NCBI GenBank assembly: GCA_964439135.1
Contig: CAYTNN010000170.1
Coordinates: 1-9,664 of the forward strand
Direction of reading: 5' to 3'
Length of the DNA: 9,664 nt
Source of the DNA: JAFGPJ01 sp964439135
Lineage (GTDB): Bacteria; Planctomycetota; Phycisphaerae; Sedimentisphaerales; Anaerobacaceae
Shown here: positions 1 through 7,013 of the stretch, piece after piece
Layout of the letters: each line of letters starts with the position of its first letter
How positions within the stretch are numbered: the first letter of the stretch is position 1
The notes under the pieces: generated by a model
What the model was told of the DNA's origin: nothing
Database searches by the model: none
Seen by the model: the letters and a program-made list of their open reading frames with translations, nothing else
Translations under genes and position numbers: made by a program

Positions 1-339
1 GCCCCGGCCCATCAAAATCTCCATAACCCATTAATAATACTGTCTTAACGTCATTTTGCCCTTTTGAAAATTGGCTTTGTTTTTTCAAATAGCCCTTCTG
101 AAAAACTCCGGATTTACTCTCATTTTTGACATTTGCATTTTTTCTAATTTCTCCGTTCTACATTTGTCATTCTAAACTCACCATTCCATATACTACATAC
201 CACATATTATATACGACACACATAAATATTAGTTTGATAAATATTATATGAAATTGAAAATTGCCCGTCAAGTGAATATCTGAAATAAGTTAAGAATTGT
301 CCGACAGATTAGCCTCACAAAATTGCTATGAGGATGGTC
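1..339. other. Intergenic, AT-rich, no gene seen
   Basis: No convincing gene is seen; the reading frames here lack family-like content. The stretch holds one copy of the TTGGCTTTG repeat (separate entry) followed by very AT-rich DNA. Around 223-246 the word TAAATATTA occurs twice as a direct repeat with a 6-base spacer (223-231 and 238-246). The upstream gene, if any, lies outside the window. Confidence 0.6.
71..168. repeat. Dispersed intergenic repeat, copy A
   Basis: This block matches 6879-6976 almost base for base, with one compensating single-base gap. It starts with the 20-mer ttggctttgttttttcaaat and continues through ACTCCGGATTTACTCTCATTTTT to a TTTCTCC-TTCTACATT tail. The same 20-mer recurs at 9605-9624. 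The hairpin that is perfect in copy B (6905-6921) is degenerate here (97-112). Read on the minus strand, the element gives K-T-K-P / K-K-Q-S-Q type peptides, which I recall as common spurious translations of intergenic repeats in Phycisphaerae genomes. That link is from memory and was not checked. Confidence 0.8.
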
Positions 340-348
340 TGGTATAAT
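340..348 (+). promoter_or_regulatory. Extended -10 promoter candidate for the ABC-F gene
   Basis: TGGTATAAT is a perfect TGn extended -10 with the consensus hexamer at 343-348. The -35 region is weak: TTGCTA at 323-328 is spaced only 14 bases away, which fits an extended -10 promoter that does not need a good -35. Transcription would start near 355 and leave a leader of about 180 bases before the ABC-F start at 537. Confidence 0.4.
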
Positions 349-447
349 TGATTCCTTGAGGTTGTTGGGAAAGACAATTAGTTCGAAAGAGACTCGAATT
401 CGAATCCCGGCGGGCGGCACTTGAATTTCCAGGCAAATGAGGATAAG

Positions 448-549
448 ATGATCGGTCGGTTTCGCAAGCGAATACCGGGAGCGAACTCCTCGTTTAATGC
501 TTGCATAAGTAATGGATACCAAATGGTTCGTGATTCATGGCCCTCGTAA
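448..549 (+). CDS. Possible 33-aa leader peptide overlapping the ABC-F start
   Basis: An ATG at 448 opens a 33-codon frame, beginning MIGRFRKRIPG and ending RDSWPS, that stops at TAA 547-549. It overlaps the ABC-F start codon (537) in another frame by 13 bases. A purine-rich GAGGATAAG (439-447) precedes it, with GAGG about 5 bases from the ATG. The peptide is basic at the N-terminus (R4, R6, K7, R8) and has no recognised domain. The arrangement resembles leader peptides known from some ABC-F antibiotic-resistance genes, where ribosome stalling controls the downstream gene. It also resembles simple translational coupling. An ORF this short can arise by chance, so confidence is low. Confidence 0.25.
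   Translation: MIGRFRKRIPGANSSFNACISNGYQMVRDSWPS
457..477 (+). promoter_or_regulatory. Stable hairpin in the ABC-F leader
   Basis: CGGT-TTCGC (457-465) pairs with GCGAA-ACCG (468-477), with a single bulged T at 473. This gives a stem of up to 9 pairs; in practice the innermost C-G pair would open to leave a CAAG tetraloop. No T-run follows, so it is not an intrinsic terminator. It lies inside the small upstream ORF and 60 bases before the ABC-F start, where it could act on ribosome movement or start-site exposure. Confidence 0.4.
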
Positions 550-2492
550 CGTTGTCTGACATTCATATATCTTTCGGTCCGGAAGTCGTTTTGGATCAGT
601 TGAATCTTCGACTGCATTCGAGCGAAAAAGTCGGTATGGTGGGTGCAAACGGCTCAGGAAAGAGTACTATCTTAAAGCTGATTGTCGGCCAGATCGAGCC
701 CGATATGGGCAGGGTAATCAAGCAGAAGGCTCTGCGTGTCGGCTGCTTATCACAGGAGACTACGTTCAGCGGCGATCGCACAATTATGGAAGAAATGCAC
801 GCCGGCGTAGAGGATTTGGTAAAACTCCAGCGTGAAATTCAGGCCGTCTCTGGTGAAATGGAAAGCCTGAGCGGCTCGGAACTGCAGGCCATGATGAAGA
901 AATACGATCGCCTGTGCCATGACTTCGAGATAGCAGGGGGGTATGCTTATGAAATCCGCATCCTCAAGACTTTGGCGGGGCTGGGCTTTGAGCCCGAACT
1001 GCATTACGTCAAGACGTCGGCCCTAAGCGGCGGACAGTTGTCGCGCCTGGGCTTGGCCCAGGTTTTGATGCTGGATACTGATCTGCTGCTCCTGGACGAG
1101 CCGACCAATCATCTGGACCTGCAGGCTACCGAATGGCTGGAGAAGTTCCTGACCGGCTATAAAGGGGCCGCTGTCATCATCAGTCATGACAGGTCCTTAC
1201 TGGATAAAGTGGCTTGTAAGATCATTGAAGTTGAAAACCGGCAGGCCCGCGTTTGGAACGGCAATTACAGCAACTATGTACAAACCAGACAGATCGAACG
1301 GTTGCAACGGGAGCGGGAACATACCAAGCGCGTCGAGATGGTCGAGCGCACGCTGGACTTCATCGCCCGCAACAAAGATCAGGAAGGGATGCGCGGAACT
1401 GCCCGCGGCCGGAAGACTCGCTTGAAACGCCTGCTCAAAGTAAACCCCGACTTTCTGGATAAGCCCTCGAGCCAGAAAACAATCAGCTTTTCATTCGGCA
1501 AAACCGACCGGAAAAGCGACCTTGTGCTGCGCTGTGAAGGACTGAGCAAATCCTTCGGCGATCTGAGACTGTTTGAGAATCTGACATTTGATATACTCAA
1601 TGGGCAGCGTATCGGTATCACCGGCCCGAATGGTACGGGAAAGAGCACTTTTTTACGCCTGGCCCTCGGCCAGCTTGAACCATCAGCAGGCAGCATCCGC
1701 ATGGGGAAGAATCTCCGTGTGGGATATCTCGATCAGCACGGCGACGTTCTGGATCCTTCCAGAAGCGTTCTGGAGGAGGCCCTTGCCACAAATCCCGGGC
1801 TCTCATCGGAGCAGGTGCGCAACAGGCTGGGCGCTTTTCTCTTTAGCGGCGACGATGTGTTCAAGCAATGCGGGGATTTGAGCGGGGGGCAGCGCAATCG
1901 CCTGATGCTTTGCAGGTTGGTTCTGGCCGATCCCGATGTGCTGGTCATGGATGAGCCTACTAATCATCTGGATATTGCCAGCCGGGAGATGCTAGAAGCC
2001 GCGATGGAGGATTATACCGGAACCATGATTGTCGTGAGCCATGACCGTTACTTTCTGGACCGTGTCGTAGACAAACTAATTGTGGTCGGCGTGGATGAAT
2101 TTGGCTCTCGATGCCTCGGCAAGACGGAGTTCATCGATGCAAAACCGGCATATTCGTATTATACATCCCTTGTCAGCAAGCGGGTAGAAACCCGGCAGCA
2201 GAAGCTTCAATCACGTGCTGCCGGCTCCCGAAAGCGCCGGCCTGCCAGAGCCGGGAGCAAGCCCCGCTCCAGAATCCCCGAAGAGCTTAAACGCTTTAAT
2301 AAATACTCCGTAGAACAGATCGAGGAGCTGATAATTGAGCTTGAGCAAGAACTGGCCGGCATGAAAGAACGTTTTGGCGACGAGATGATCTACAAGAATC
2401 CACAGCGGCTCGCGGAACTAAAGCAAAGCTATGATGCCAAGACAGCGGAACTGGACCTGCTGTATCGGGCGTATGAGCGTCGAGCCGGATAG
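537..2492 (+). CDS. ABC-F family ATPase (Uup/YdiF-like translation factor)
   Basis: A 651-residue soluble ATPase with two ABC domains and no membrane segments, the layout of ABC-F proteins. These bind the ribosomal E site and relieve stalled translation, or in some lineages protect from ribosome-targeting antibiotics. Domain 1 has Walker A GANGSGKST (36-44), signature LSGGQ (163-167), Walker B LLLLDEPT (183-190) and the SHDR switch (216-219). A charged interdomain linker at about 245-310 corresponds to the P-site tRNA interaction motif. Domain 2 has Walker A GPNGTGKST (363-371), LSGGQ (448-452), VLVMDEPT (468-475) and SHDR (501-504). The tail is an Arg/Lys-rich stretch (about 550-585) followed by a predicted coiled coil (586-648), as in Uup/YdiF. 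All catalytic residues, including both Walker B glutamates, are intact. The ATG at 537 puts ABC domain 1 at the normal distance from the N-terminus, although there is no clear Shine-Dalgarno site. The subfamily cannot be fixed by eye. Confidence 0.95.
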   Translation: MALVTLSDIHISFGPEVVLDQLNLRLHSSEKVGMVGANGSGKSTILKLIVGQIEPDMGRVIKQKALRVGCLSQETTFSGDRTIMEEMHAGVEDLVKLQREIQAVSGEMESLSGSELQAMMKKYDRLCHDFEIAGGYAYEIRILKTLAGLGFEPELHYVKTSALSGGQLSRLGLAQVLMLDTDLLLLDEPTNHLDLQATEWLEKFLTGYKGAAVIISHDRSLLDKVACKIIEVENRQARVWNGNYSNYVQTRQIERLQREREHTKRVEMVERTLDFIARNKDQEGMRGTARGRKTRLKRLLKVNPDFLDKPSSQKTISFSFGKTDRKSDLVLRCEGLSKSFGDLRLFENLTFDILNGQRIGITGPNGTGKSTFLRLALGQLEPSAGSIRMGKNLRVGYLDQHGDVLDPSRSVLEEALATNPGLSSEQVRNRLGAFLFSGDDVFKQCGDLSGGQRNRLMLCRLVLADPDVLVMDEPTNHLDIASREMLEAAMEDYTGTMIVVSHDRYFLDRVVDKLIVVGVDEFGSRCLGKTEFIDAKPAYSYYTSLVSKRVETRQQKLQSRAAGSRKRRPARAGSKPRSRIPEELKRFNKYSVEQIEELIIELEQELAGMKERFGDEMIYKNPQRLAELKQSYDAKTAELDLLYRAYERRAG

Positions 2493-2670
2493 CGGGCAGG
2501 CGAATGCTACGGCTTAGAACTTTCAGATCCATTTTAATATGGCTGTGGCATAAGCGGTAATTGGGAGATTGTTACCAAAGAAGATAAAGTTGCTGGAAGT
2601 ACATATTCATGCTTGTAACGTATTTTGTCCGGCAGTACAATTGAATCAAGTATGGAAACTCAAGCAACAA

Positions 2671-2676
2671 AAGGAG
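2671..2676 (+). promoter_or_regulatory. Ribosome binding site fixing the mlaC start
   Basis: AAGGAG lies 6 bases before the ATG at 2683. It selects this start over the in-frame TTG at 2569, which would bury the signal peptide behind a 38-residue extension. Confidence 0.8.
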
Positions 2677-2682
2677 TCGACT

Positions 2683-3288
2683 ATGAAAAGCCTTTGGATT
2701 ACCATTATAATTATCCTGATTACATGTCAAAGTGCCAATGCAGGCAGCAAGGAGCCAAACGATCCGAATTACCCAAGTGACCCAAATGAGTTGATTCGAA
2801 CCAAGTGGGATGCCGTCATTTCGGTCTTACGGATAAAAGACCTCGATCAGGACGCACGAGAAAAGAAAATCAATAAGATCGTAAGCCCGATCTTTGATTT
2901 CCCACTAATGGCTAAACTTGCATTAGGCAGAGAAAACTGGCCCAAATTAACGGTCCCGCAGCAAGAGAAATTCACCCGGCTGTTCATTGAACGGCTGAAG
3001 ACTTCATACCGGGAAAAAATCGCGGTCTATACGGATGAACAGGTTGTGTTCAAACCGGCCGTGAAGAAAAAGAGCACGATCTACATTCCTATGGAGTTGA
3101 AAACCAAGGACAAAAAGATAGCCCTAATGCACAAACTTCGCAAGGTAGATAAACGCTGGAAGGTCTACGATGTGGAAATCCAGGGCATTAGCATTCTCTT
3201 GACCTACCGGTCACAATTTGATGATATTCTTAGCAAGGGTACTGTTGAGGACCTTCTATCTCGGTTGGAGGAACTGACGACTCAGTAA
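2683..3288 (+). CDS. mlaC: MlaC/Ttg2D (HpnM-type) periplasmic phospholipid carrier
   Basis: A 201-residue exported protein. Residues 1-20 form a signal peptide (KS, hydrophobic LWITIIIILIT, then a SANA-G cleavage site, so signal peptidase I). The mature chain shows the MlaC/ToxA family pattern. FDFPLMAKLALGRENWPKLT (71-90) matches the conserved F-D-F..A.LG..W..LT block and is followed by Q-E-K-F-T..F...L..SYR (about 94-110). The C-terminal half has VYDVEIQGISILLTYRSQF (161-179), the conserved V-x-D-V-x-I-x-G-I-S block with YRSQF. Family members shuttle single phospholipids across the periplasm between an outer-membrane MlaA complex and an inner-membrane partner; HpnM is the version found with hopanoid genes. 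It is followed after 28 bases by the RND gene and then by mlaA, which strongly suggests one operon. The usual partners MlaD, MlaE, MlaF and MlaB are absent from the window. Confidence 0.88.
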   Translation: MKSLWITIIIILITCQSANAGSKEPNDPNYPSDPNELIRTKWDAVISVLRIKDLDQDAREKKINKIVSPIFDFPLMAKLALGRENWPKLTVPQQEKFTRLFIERLKTSYREKIAVYTDEQVVFKPAVKKKSTIYIPMELKTKDKKIALMHKLRKVDKRWKVYDVEIQGISILLTYRSQFDDILSKGTVEDLLSRLEELTTQ

Positions 3289-3316
3289 TTTCGATTTGCT
3301 GCGCCGGGTCCATGCC

Positions 3317-5830
3317 ATGACAAGACAGCACTCATTCGTATCATTTTTTTTCGACCGGATGGTCCTGCAACATCCCGGGGCAGTAATTTTTTGTGTGCTG
3401 GCAGTAGTGAGCCTGCTTGCCTTTCAAACCAGATATTTCAGGCTGGATGCTTCGGCGGAAACGCTGGTTCTGGAAAATGACGAAGATCTGCGATACGCTC
3501 GCCAGATCAGCTCTCGCTACGGGCAGAACGACTTTCTGGTTCTGGCATACACTCCCAAAGACATCTTGTTTTCGCCGGATACGCTAAGTACCTTAGCTCG
3601 CCTTCGAAATGAGTTGAGCTCGCTCGAACATGTCGAATCGGTCAGTTCAATTCTGGATATTCCTCTGATGGGAAGTCCTCCTGTTTCACTTAAAGATATC
3701 AGTGCCGATCTGCCCACTCTTGATTCGCCGGCGGTTGACATAAACCAGGCCGGGATCGAGCTTAGCGAGAGCCCCCTTTGTCGGGACATGCTGCTTAGCT
3801 CGGATTCGCAGACGACCGCGCTTCTTATCAATTTCTCTGGCGATGAGATTTATCGTGAGTTGGTGGAGCATCGCAATGCTTTGGGGCAGAAGAAAGCCGC
3901 CGGTTCGATGACCACGGCAGAGCGTACCGAATTGAAGCATGCGGAAGAGCAGCTCCAAAAACACCGGGATATAATGAGGCTTCAGCGTCATCAGGATATC
4001 GCCGCGATACGGGCGATTATGGATAATTTTCGCCGGGATGCGGACTTGTTTCTCGGTGGTGTCAGCATGATCGCGGACGACATGGTCAGCTTCATCAAGA
4101 ACGACTTGAAAGTGTTCGGCTTTGGCGTTCTTCTCTTTCTGATTCTGACCCTGGGTATCATCTTCAGGGCAATCCGCTGGATATTGCTTCCGATGCTCTG
4201 CTGCATTGTCTCGGCGATTTGCATGATCGGTCTTCTGGGATGGCTGGGCTGGGAGGTAACAGTCATAAGCTCCAATTTCATCTCGTTGCAGTTGATCATT
4301 ACCATGGCCATTACGGTTCATCTGATTGTGCGGTATCGTGAACTGCTTACCTTGACGCCGCAGGCACCGAATCGCCAACTGATTTTTGAGACCATCCGGC
4401 TGAAGCTCAAGCCCTGTGTGTATACGGTCCTGACCACGATTGCCGGTTTTGGTTCTTTGGTTCTTTGTGATATCCGGCCGGTTATCGCGTTCGGCTGGAT
4501 GATGATCGTCGGCTTGATTGTGTCCCTGATTGTGACTTTTATACTGTTTCCCGCCGTGATGATTTTGATACCTAAAGAAAAACCGCCTGAAAAACGCGGG
4601 TGGCGTTTTTCGCTGACGTCTGTCCTGGCACGATTTACTGAGGCCCACGGCATGCTGATCGTTGGTATCAGCGCCCTGGCCTTCGTGCTGAGTGTCATTG
4701 GTATCTCGAAATTGGAGGTGGAGAACTGCTTCATCGATTACTTCGGCGAAAACACCGAGATTTACAAGGGGATGAAAGTCATCGACGAACGTCTTGGCGG
4801 GACAACTCCCTTGGATGTTATCCTCGAATTCGATGAGCCTCAGACACCGCCGGCCTCCGCTGAGCCCGCTGTGGCAAAAGCTAATGACGAGTTCGATGAA
4901 TTCAATGAGTTTGACGAGTTCGACGAGGGCGGACCGGATGAGAAATACTGGTTTACCGCCGAGAAGATGGCCCGTGTCAAGGCTGTGCATTCCTATCTTG
5001 AAAACCTCCGGGAAACCGGCAAGGTTTTGTCGCTGGCCACTATGCTGAGCATCGCCGAAAAATTGAAAGGAGACGAGCCGCTGGACAGTCTCGAGCTGGC
5101 CCTGCTCTATAATGAAGCCCCGGAAGAAATCAAGGCCATGCTGATTAAGCCTTTTGTTTCCGTAGAGCATAATCAGGTGCGATTTTGGGTTCGAGTCACG
5201 GATTCCGATAAGACTCTGAGACGCAATGAACTGCTGAAGAAGATCCGGGCAGACCTGACCGGCACGCTGGAGCTTAATCCCGAACATATTCATCTGACCG
5301 GTCTGCTTGTCCTGTACAATAACATGCTGCAAAGCCTGTTCGGTTCCCAGACACTTACATTGGGCATCACTGTGATAGTGCTGACAGGGATGTTTCTGGT
5401 GCTGTTCAGGTCGTTGAAAATTGCTGTGATCGCGATGGTTCCGAACGTGCTTCCCATAGCGCTCGTACTCGGTATAATGGGATGGTTCAACATCCCACTC
5501 GACATGATGACCATTACCATCGCAGCCATCAGTCTGGGGATTGCCGTCGATAACACAATTCATTATATTCATAGATTCCAACATGAATTTCAGTCGGACC
5601 GTAAATATTTGCCGACGATGCATCGCTGCCATGGAAGCATCGGCCATGCCATGTATTATACGTCGGTTACGATTATCATCGGTTTTTCCATCTTGACATT
5701 ATCCAATTTTATGCCCAGTGTATATTTCGGCCTGCTGACAGGACTGGCTATGTTGATTGCGCTTCTTGCCGCCCTGACACTGTTGCCGCAGATGCTGATT
5801 CTTGGCAGACCGTTTGGTAAGGAGGCTTGA
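3317..5830 (+). CDS. RND/MMPL-family transporter (HpnN-like)
   Basis: An 837-residue inner-membrane protein with RND two-fold topology. TM1 is at about 22-37, followed by a large periplasmic loop (38-262) and TM2-6 (about 265-418). TM7 is at about 446-463, followed by a second loop (464-677) and TM8-12 (about 679-828). GIAVDNTIHYIHRF (741-754) in TM10 is the MMPL/HpnN motif, with Asp745 as the likely proton-relay acid. The matching TM4 segment (about 327-340, ITMAITVHLIVRY) lacks an acid, so the halves are asymmetric. Loop 1 has an Ala/Gln/Lys/Glu-rich helix (about 185-240), possibly a coiled coil; loop 2 carries an acidic DEF repeat (523-539). Relatives move hydrophobic lipids (hopanoids for HpnN). 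Being between mlaC and mlaA, it probably supplies the inner-membrane energy step of lipid transport. The ATG at 3317 is chosen over the TTG at 3296 because it leaves a normal N-terminus before TM1; neither has a good Shine-Dalgarno site. Confidence 0.9.
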   Translation: MTRQHSFVSFFFDRMVLQHPGAVIFCVLAVVSLLAFQTRYFRLDASAETLVLENDEDLRYARQISSRYGQNDFLVLAYTPKDILFSPDTLSTLARLRNELSSLEHVESVSSILDIPLMGSPPVSLKDISADLPTLDSPAVDINQAGIELSESPLCRDMLLSSDSQTTALLINFSGDEIYRELVEHRNALGQKKAAGSMTTAERTELKHAEEQLQKHRDIMRLQRHQDIAAIRAIMDNFRRDADLFLGGVSMIADDMVSFIKNDLKVFGFGVLLFLILTLGIIFRAIRWILLPMLCCIVSAICMIGLLGWLGWEVTVISSNFISLQLIITMAITVHLIVRYRELLTLTPQAPNRQLIFETIRLKLKPCVYTVLTTIAGFGSLVLCDIRPVIAFGWMMIVGLIVSLIVTFILFPAVMILIPKEKPPEKRGWRFSLTSVLARFTEAHGMLIVGISALAFVLSVIGISKLEVENCFIDYFGENTEIYKGMKVIDERLGGTTPLDVILEFDEPQTPPASAEPAVAKANDEFDEFNEFDEFDEGGPDEKYWFTAEKMARVKAVHSYLENLRETGKVLSLATMLSIAEKLKGDEPLDSLELALLYNEAPEEIKAMLIKPFVSVEHNQVRFWVRVTDSDKTLRRNELLKKIRADLTGTLELNPEHIHLTGLLVLYNNMLQSLFGSQTLTLGITVIVLTGMFLVLFRSLKIAVIAMVPNVLPIALVLGIMGWFNIPLDMMTITIAAISLGIAVDNTIHYIHRFQHEFQSDRKYLPTMHRCHGSIGHAMYYTSVTIIIGFSILTLSNFMPSVYFGLLTGLAMLIALLAALTLLPQMLILGRPFGKEA
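4886..4930 (+). repeat. In-frame 9-base tandem repeat coding (D/N)EF units
   Basis: Five tandem 9-base units (GAYGARTTY pattern, the last degenerate) encode DEF-DEF-NEF-DEF-DEG, residues 524-538 of the RND protein. Synonymous differences between units (GAC/GAT, GAG/GAA, TTC/TTT) show the repeat is not brand new. It lies in the second periplasmic loop, after a Pro/Ala-rich stretch (about 508-520). Confidence 0.9.
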
Positions 5831-5842
5831 GCGTTCGAGTAC

Positions 5843-6667
5843 ATGTATATGATATTGAGAGACATAAAAGCAGTTGTGAAGAGATATCACGTGAAGCTCC
5901 GAAGTTGGATTATTATTGTTCTGGCCTGTGCGATTTCCGGCTGTGCAACCTCCGGGAAATCTGCTCCTTCCATGCAAGTGGCATCTTTTACAGACAACTC
6001 GGCCGAAGCGGCTGACAATGACGATTTCGACCTGCTCGAAGACGATTTCGCCGAGCAGACGGTCAAGGTTACCGACCCGCTGGAGCCTTTCAATCGTACT
6101 ATGTACCATGTTAATGACACGCTTTACTTCTGGGTAGTCAAACCGGTTTCCCAGGCATACATGGGCGTGATCCCGGAGCCCGTCCGGCTGGGAATTCACA
6201 ATTTCTTCAACAATATCTCGACGCCCGTGCGTTTTGTCAATTGCCTGCTCCAGGGAAAAGGCGAAGGCGCCGGCACGGAATTCCATCGGTTCACGATCAA
6301 CACGACAATAGGTATTCTGGGCTTCGGCGATCCCGCACTTGATCAATATGGCCTGGAGCCCGTACGGGAAGACCTGGGTCAAACCCTGGCGGTATACGGC
6401 CTCGGCGACGGCTTCTATATCGTTTGGCCGCTGCTCGGACCATCGACCGTACGGGATTCGGTCGGTAAAATAGGCGACTGGTTCCTTTATCCCGTCTCTT
6501 ACGTCGAGCCCAAAGAAGCCGCCATCGGCATTTCTGCTGTCAGGTACACGAACGAGAGTTCGTTTTACCTCGGCGAATACGAGGCGTTCAAGTCAATAAC
6601 CATAGAGCCTTACGTGGGGATGCGCGAGGCCTATATCCAATACCGGCGCAAAAAAATCCAGGAATAG
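5843..6667 (+). CDS. mlaA: MlaA/VacJ outer-membrane lipoprotein
   Basis: A 274-residue lipoprotein of the MlaA family, which forms a ring-shaped phospholipid channel in the outer membrane and passes lipids to MlaC. The lipobox is ISGC, with Cys34 after hydrophobic WIIIVLACA. An acidic linker (about 58-72) leads to the conserved core: DPLEPFNR (78-85), NDTLYFWVVKPVSQAY (91-106), HNFFNN (119-124), RFTINTTIG (149-157), EDLGQTL (176-182), PLLGPSTVRD (196-205) and EPYVGMREAY (255-264). The ATG at 5843 lies 12 bases after the RND stop and in the same frame. That start leaves a long n-region; a GTG at 5891 would give a classical 18-residue lipoprotein signal (MKLRSW...ISGC) and may be the true start. 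A strong AAGGAGG (5819-5825) is too far from 5843 for ideal spacing. The last third is duplicated at 9208-9500. Confidence 0.93.
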   Translation: MYMILRDIKAVVKRYHVKLRSWIIIVLACAISGCATSGKSAPSMQVASFTDNSAEAADNDDFDLLEDDFAEQTVKVTDPLEPFNRTMYHVNDTLYFWVVKPVSQAYMGVIPEPVRLGIHNFFNNISTPVRFVNCLLQGKGEGAGTEFHRFTINTTIGILGFGDPALDQYGLEPVREDLGQTLAVYGLGDGFYIVWPLLGPSTVRDSVGKIGDWFLYPVSYVEPKEAAIGISAVRYTNESSFYLGEYEAFKSITIEPYVGMREAYIQYRRKKIQE

Positions 6668-6778
6668 CAAGGTCCGGCCTTTGAGGGATTCTTCTAAAGA
6701 AATCGCTGTATCCGGCCTCGACCGCTTAATATTTCCCCGCTGCTTTGGAGTGTTGGTTGGCTCTTGAAATTGGCTTTG
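6375..6778 (+). repeat. Parent copy of the mlaA 3' segmental duplication
   Basis: This segment is repeated in direct orientation at 9208-9613. Across the coding part (6375-6667 against 9208-9500) the alignment has no gaps and about 13 substitutions by eye. Positions 6427-6585 are identical for 159 bases. After the stop codon identity holds for about 30 bases, then falls, but stays recognisable up to the shared GAAATTGGCTTTG (6766-6778 and 9601-9613). Confidence 0.92.
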
Positions 6779-6976
6779 ATTGGCTTTGTTTTGGCTTTGT
6801 TTTTCGTGTCCCGCAGACCGCCATATTGCCATATTTCCCTTTCAAATAAGAGTTTACGCCGATTTGACCGCCGGCAAATTGGCTTTGTTTTTTCAAATAG
6901 CCCCTCCGGAGAAACTCCGGATTTACTCTCATTTTTTACCTTTTTACTTCTTTGATTTCTCCATTCTACATTCGTC
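6764..6976. repeat. Dispersed intergenic repeat, copy B, with short tandem units
   Basis: TGGCTTTG occurs at 6771, 6781 and 6792 in near-tandem spacing (10-11 bases). The full repeat matching copy A (71-168) then runs from 6879 to 6976. The segment between (about 6800-6878) is not found elsewhere in the window. A further run of similar short words (TTCTGTATTCTATATTC) continues to about 7009. No gene is seen here. Confidence 0.75.
6905..6936 (+). terminator. Terminator-like hairpin downstream of mlaA
   Basis: TCCGGAG (6905-6911) and CTCCGGA (6915-6921) form a perfect 7-bp GC-rich stem with an AAA loop. It is followed by T-rich ATTTACTCTCATTTTTT, although the T-run starts about 10 bases after the stem rather than at once. 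It lies 240 bases after the mlaA stop inside a dispersed repeat, so it may be a property of the repeat rather than a dedicated terminator. Confidence 0.35.
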
Positions 6977-7013
6977 TTCCGTCTCCTGAATTCTGTATTC
7001 TATATTCAATTTG

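Noticed and set aside
394..419. tRNA 3'-end-like TTCGAATCCC followed by GGCGGGCGGCA
   Set aside because: The T-stem does not pair, no complementary acceptor strand (TGCCGCC) lies 60-90 bases upstream, and the anticodon-like CTTGAGG has no good stem. At most a decayed remnant.
2569..2682. TTG start for mlaC, 38 codons upstream
   Set aside because: It would place an unlikely extension before a good signal peptide; the ATG at 2683 has an ideal AAGGAG site.
3686..5647. A 653-codon open frame on the minus strand across the RND gene
   Set aside because: It is the antisense shadow of a clear MMPL gene. The peptide is rich in His, Gln and Asn with no domain pattern, and codon bias alone can keep such a frame open.
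6668..6720. Terminator just after mlaA (AAGG-TCCGG-CCTT and GATTC-type stems)
   Set aside because: The stems are only 4-5 bp with no T-run; the second is perfect only in the fragment copy (near 9520-9536).
6593..6932. Minus-strand frames reading K-T-K-P / K-Q-S-Q peptides
   Set aside because: These are translations of the TTGGCTTTG repeat and of antisense mlaA, with no independent gene signal.
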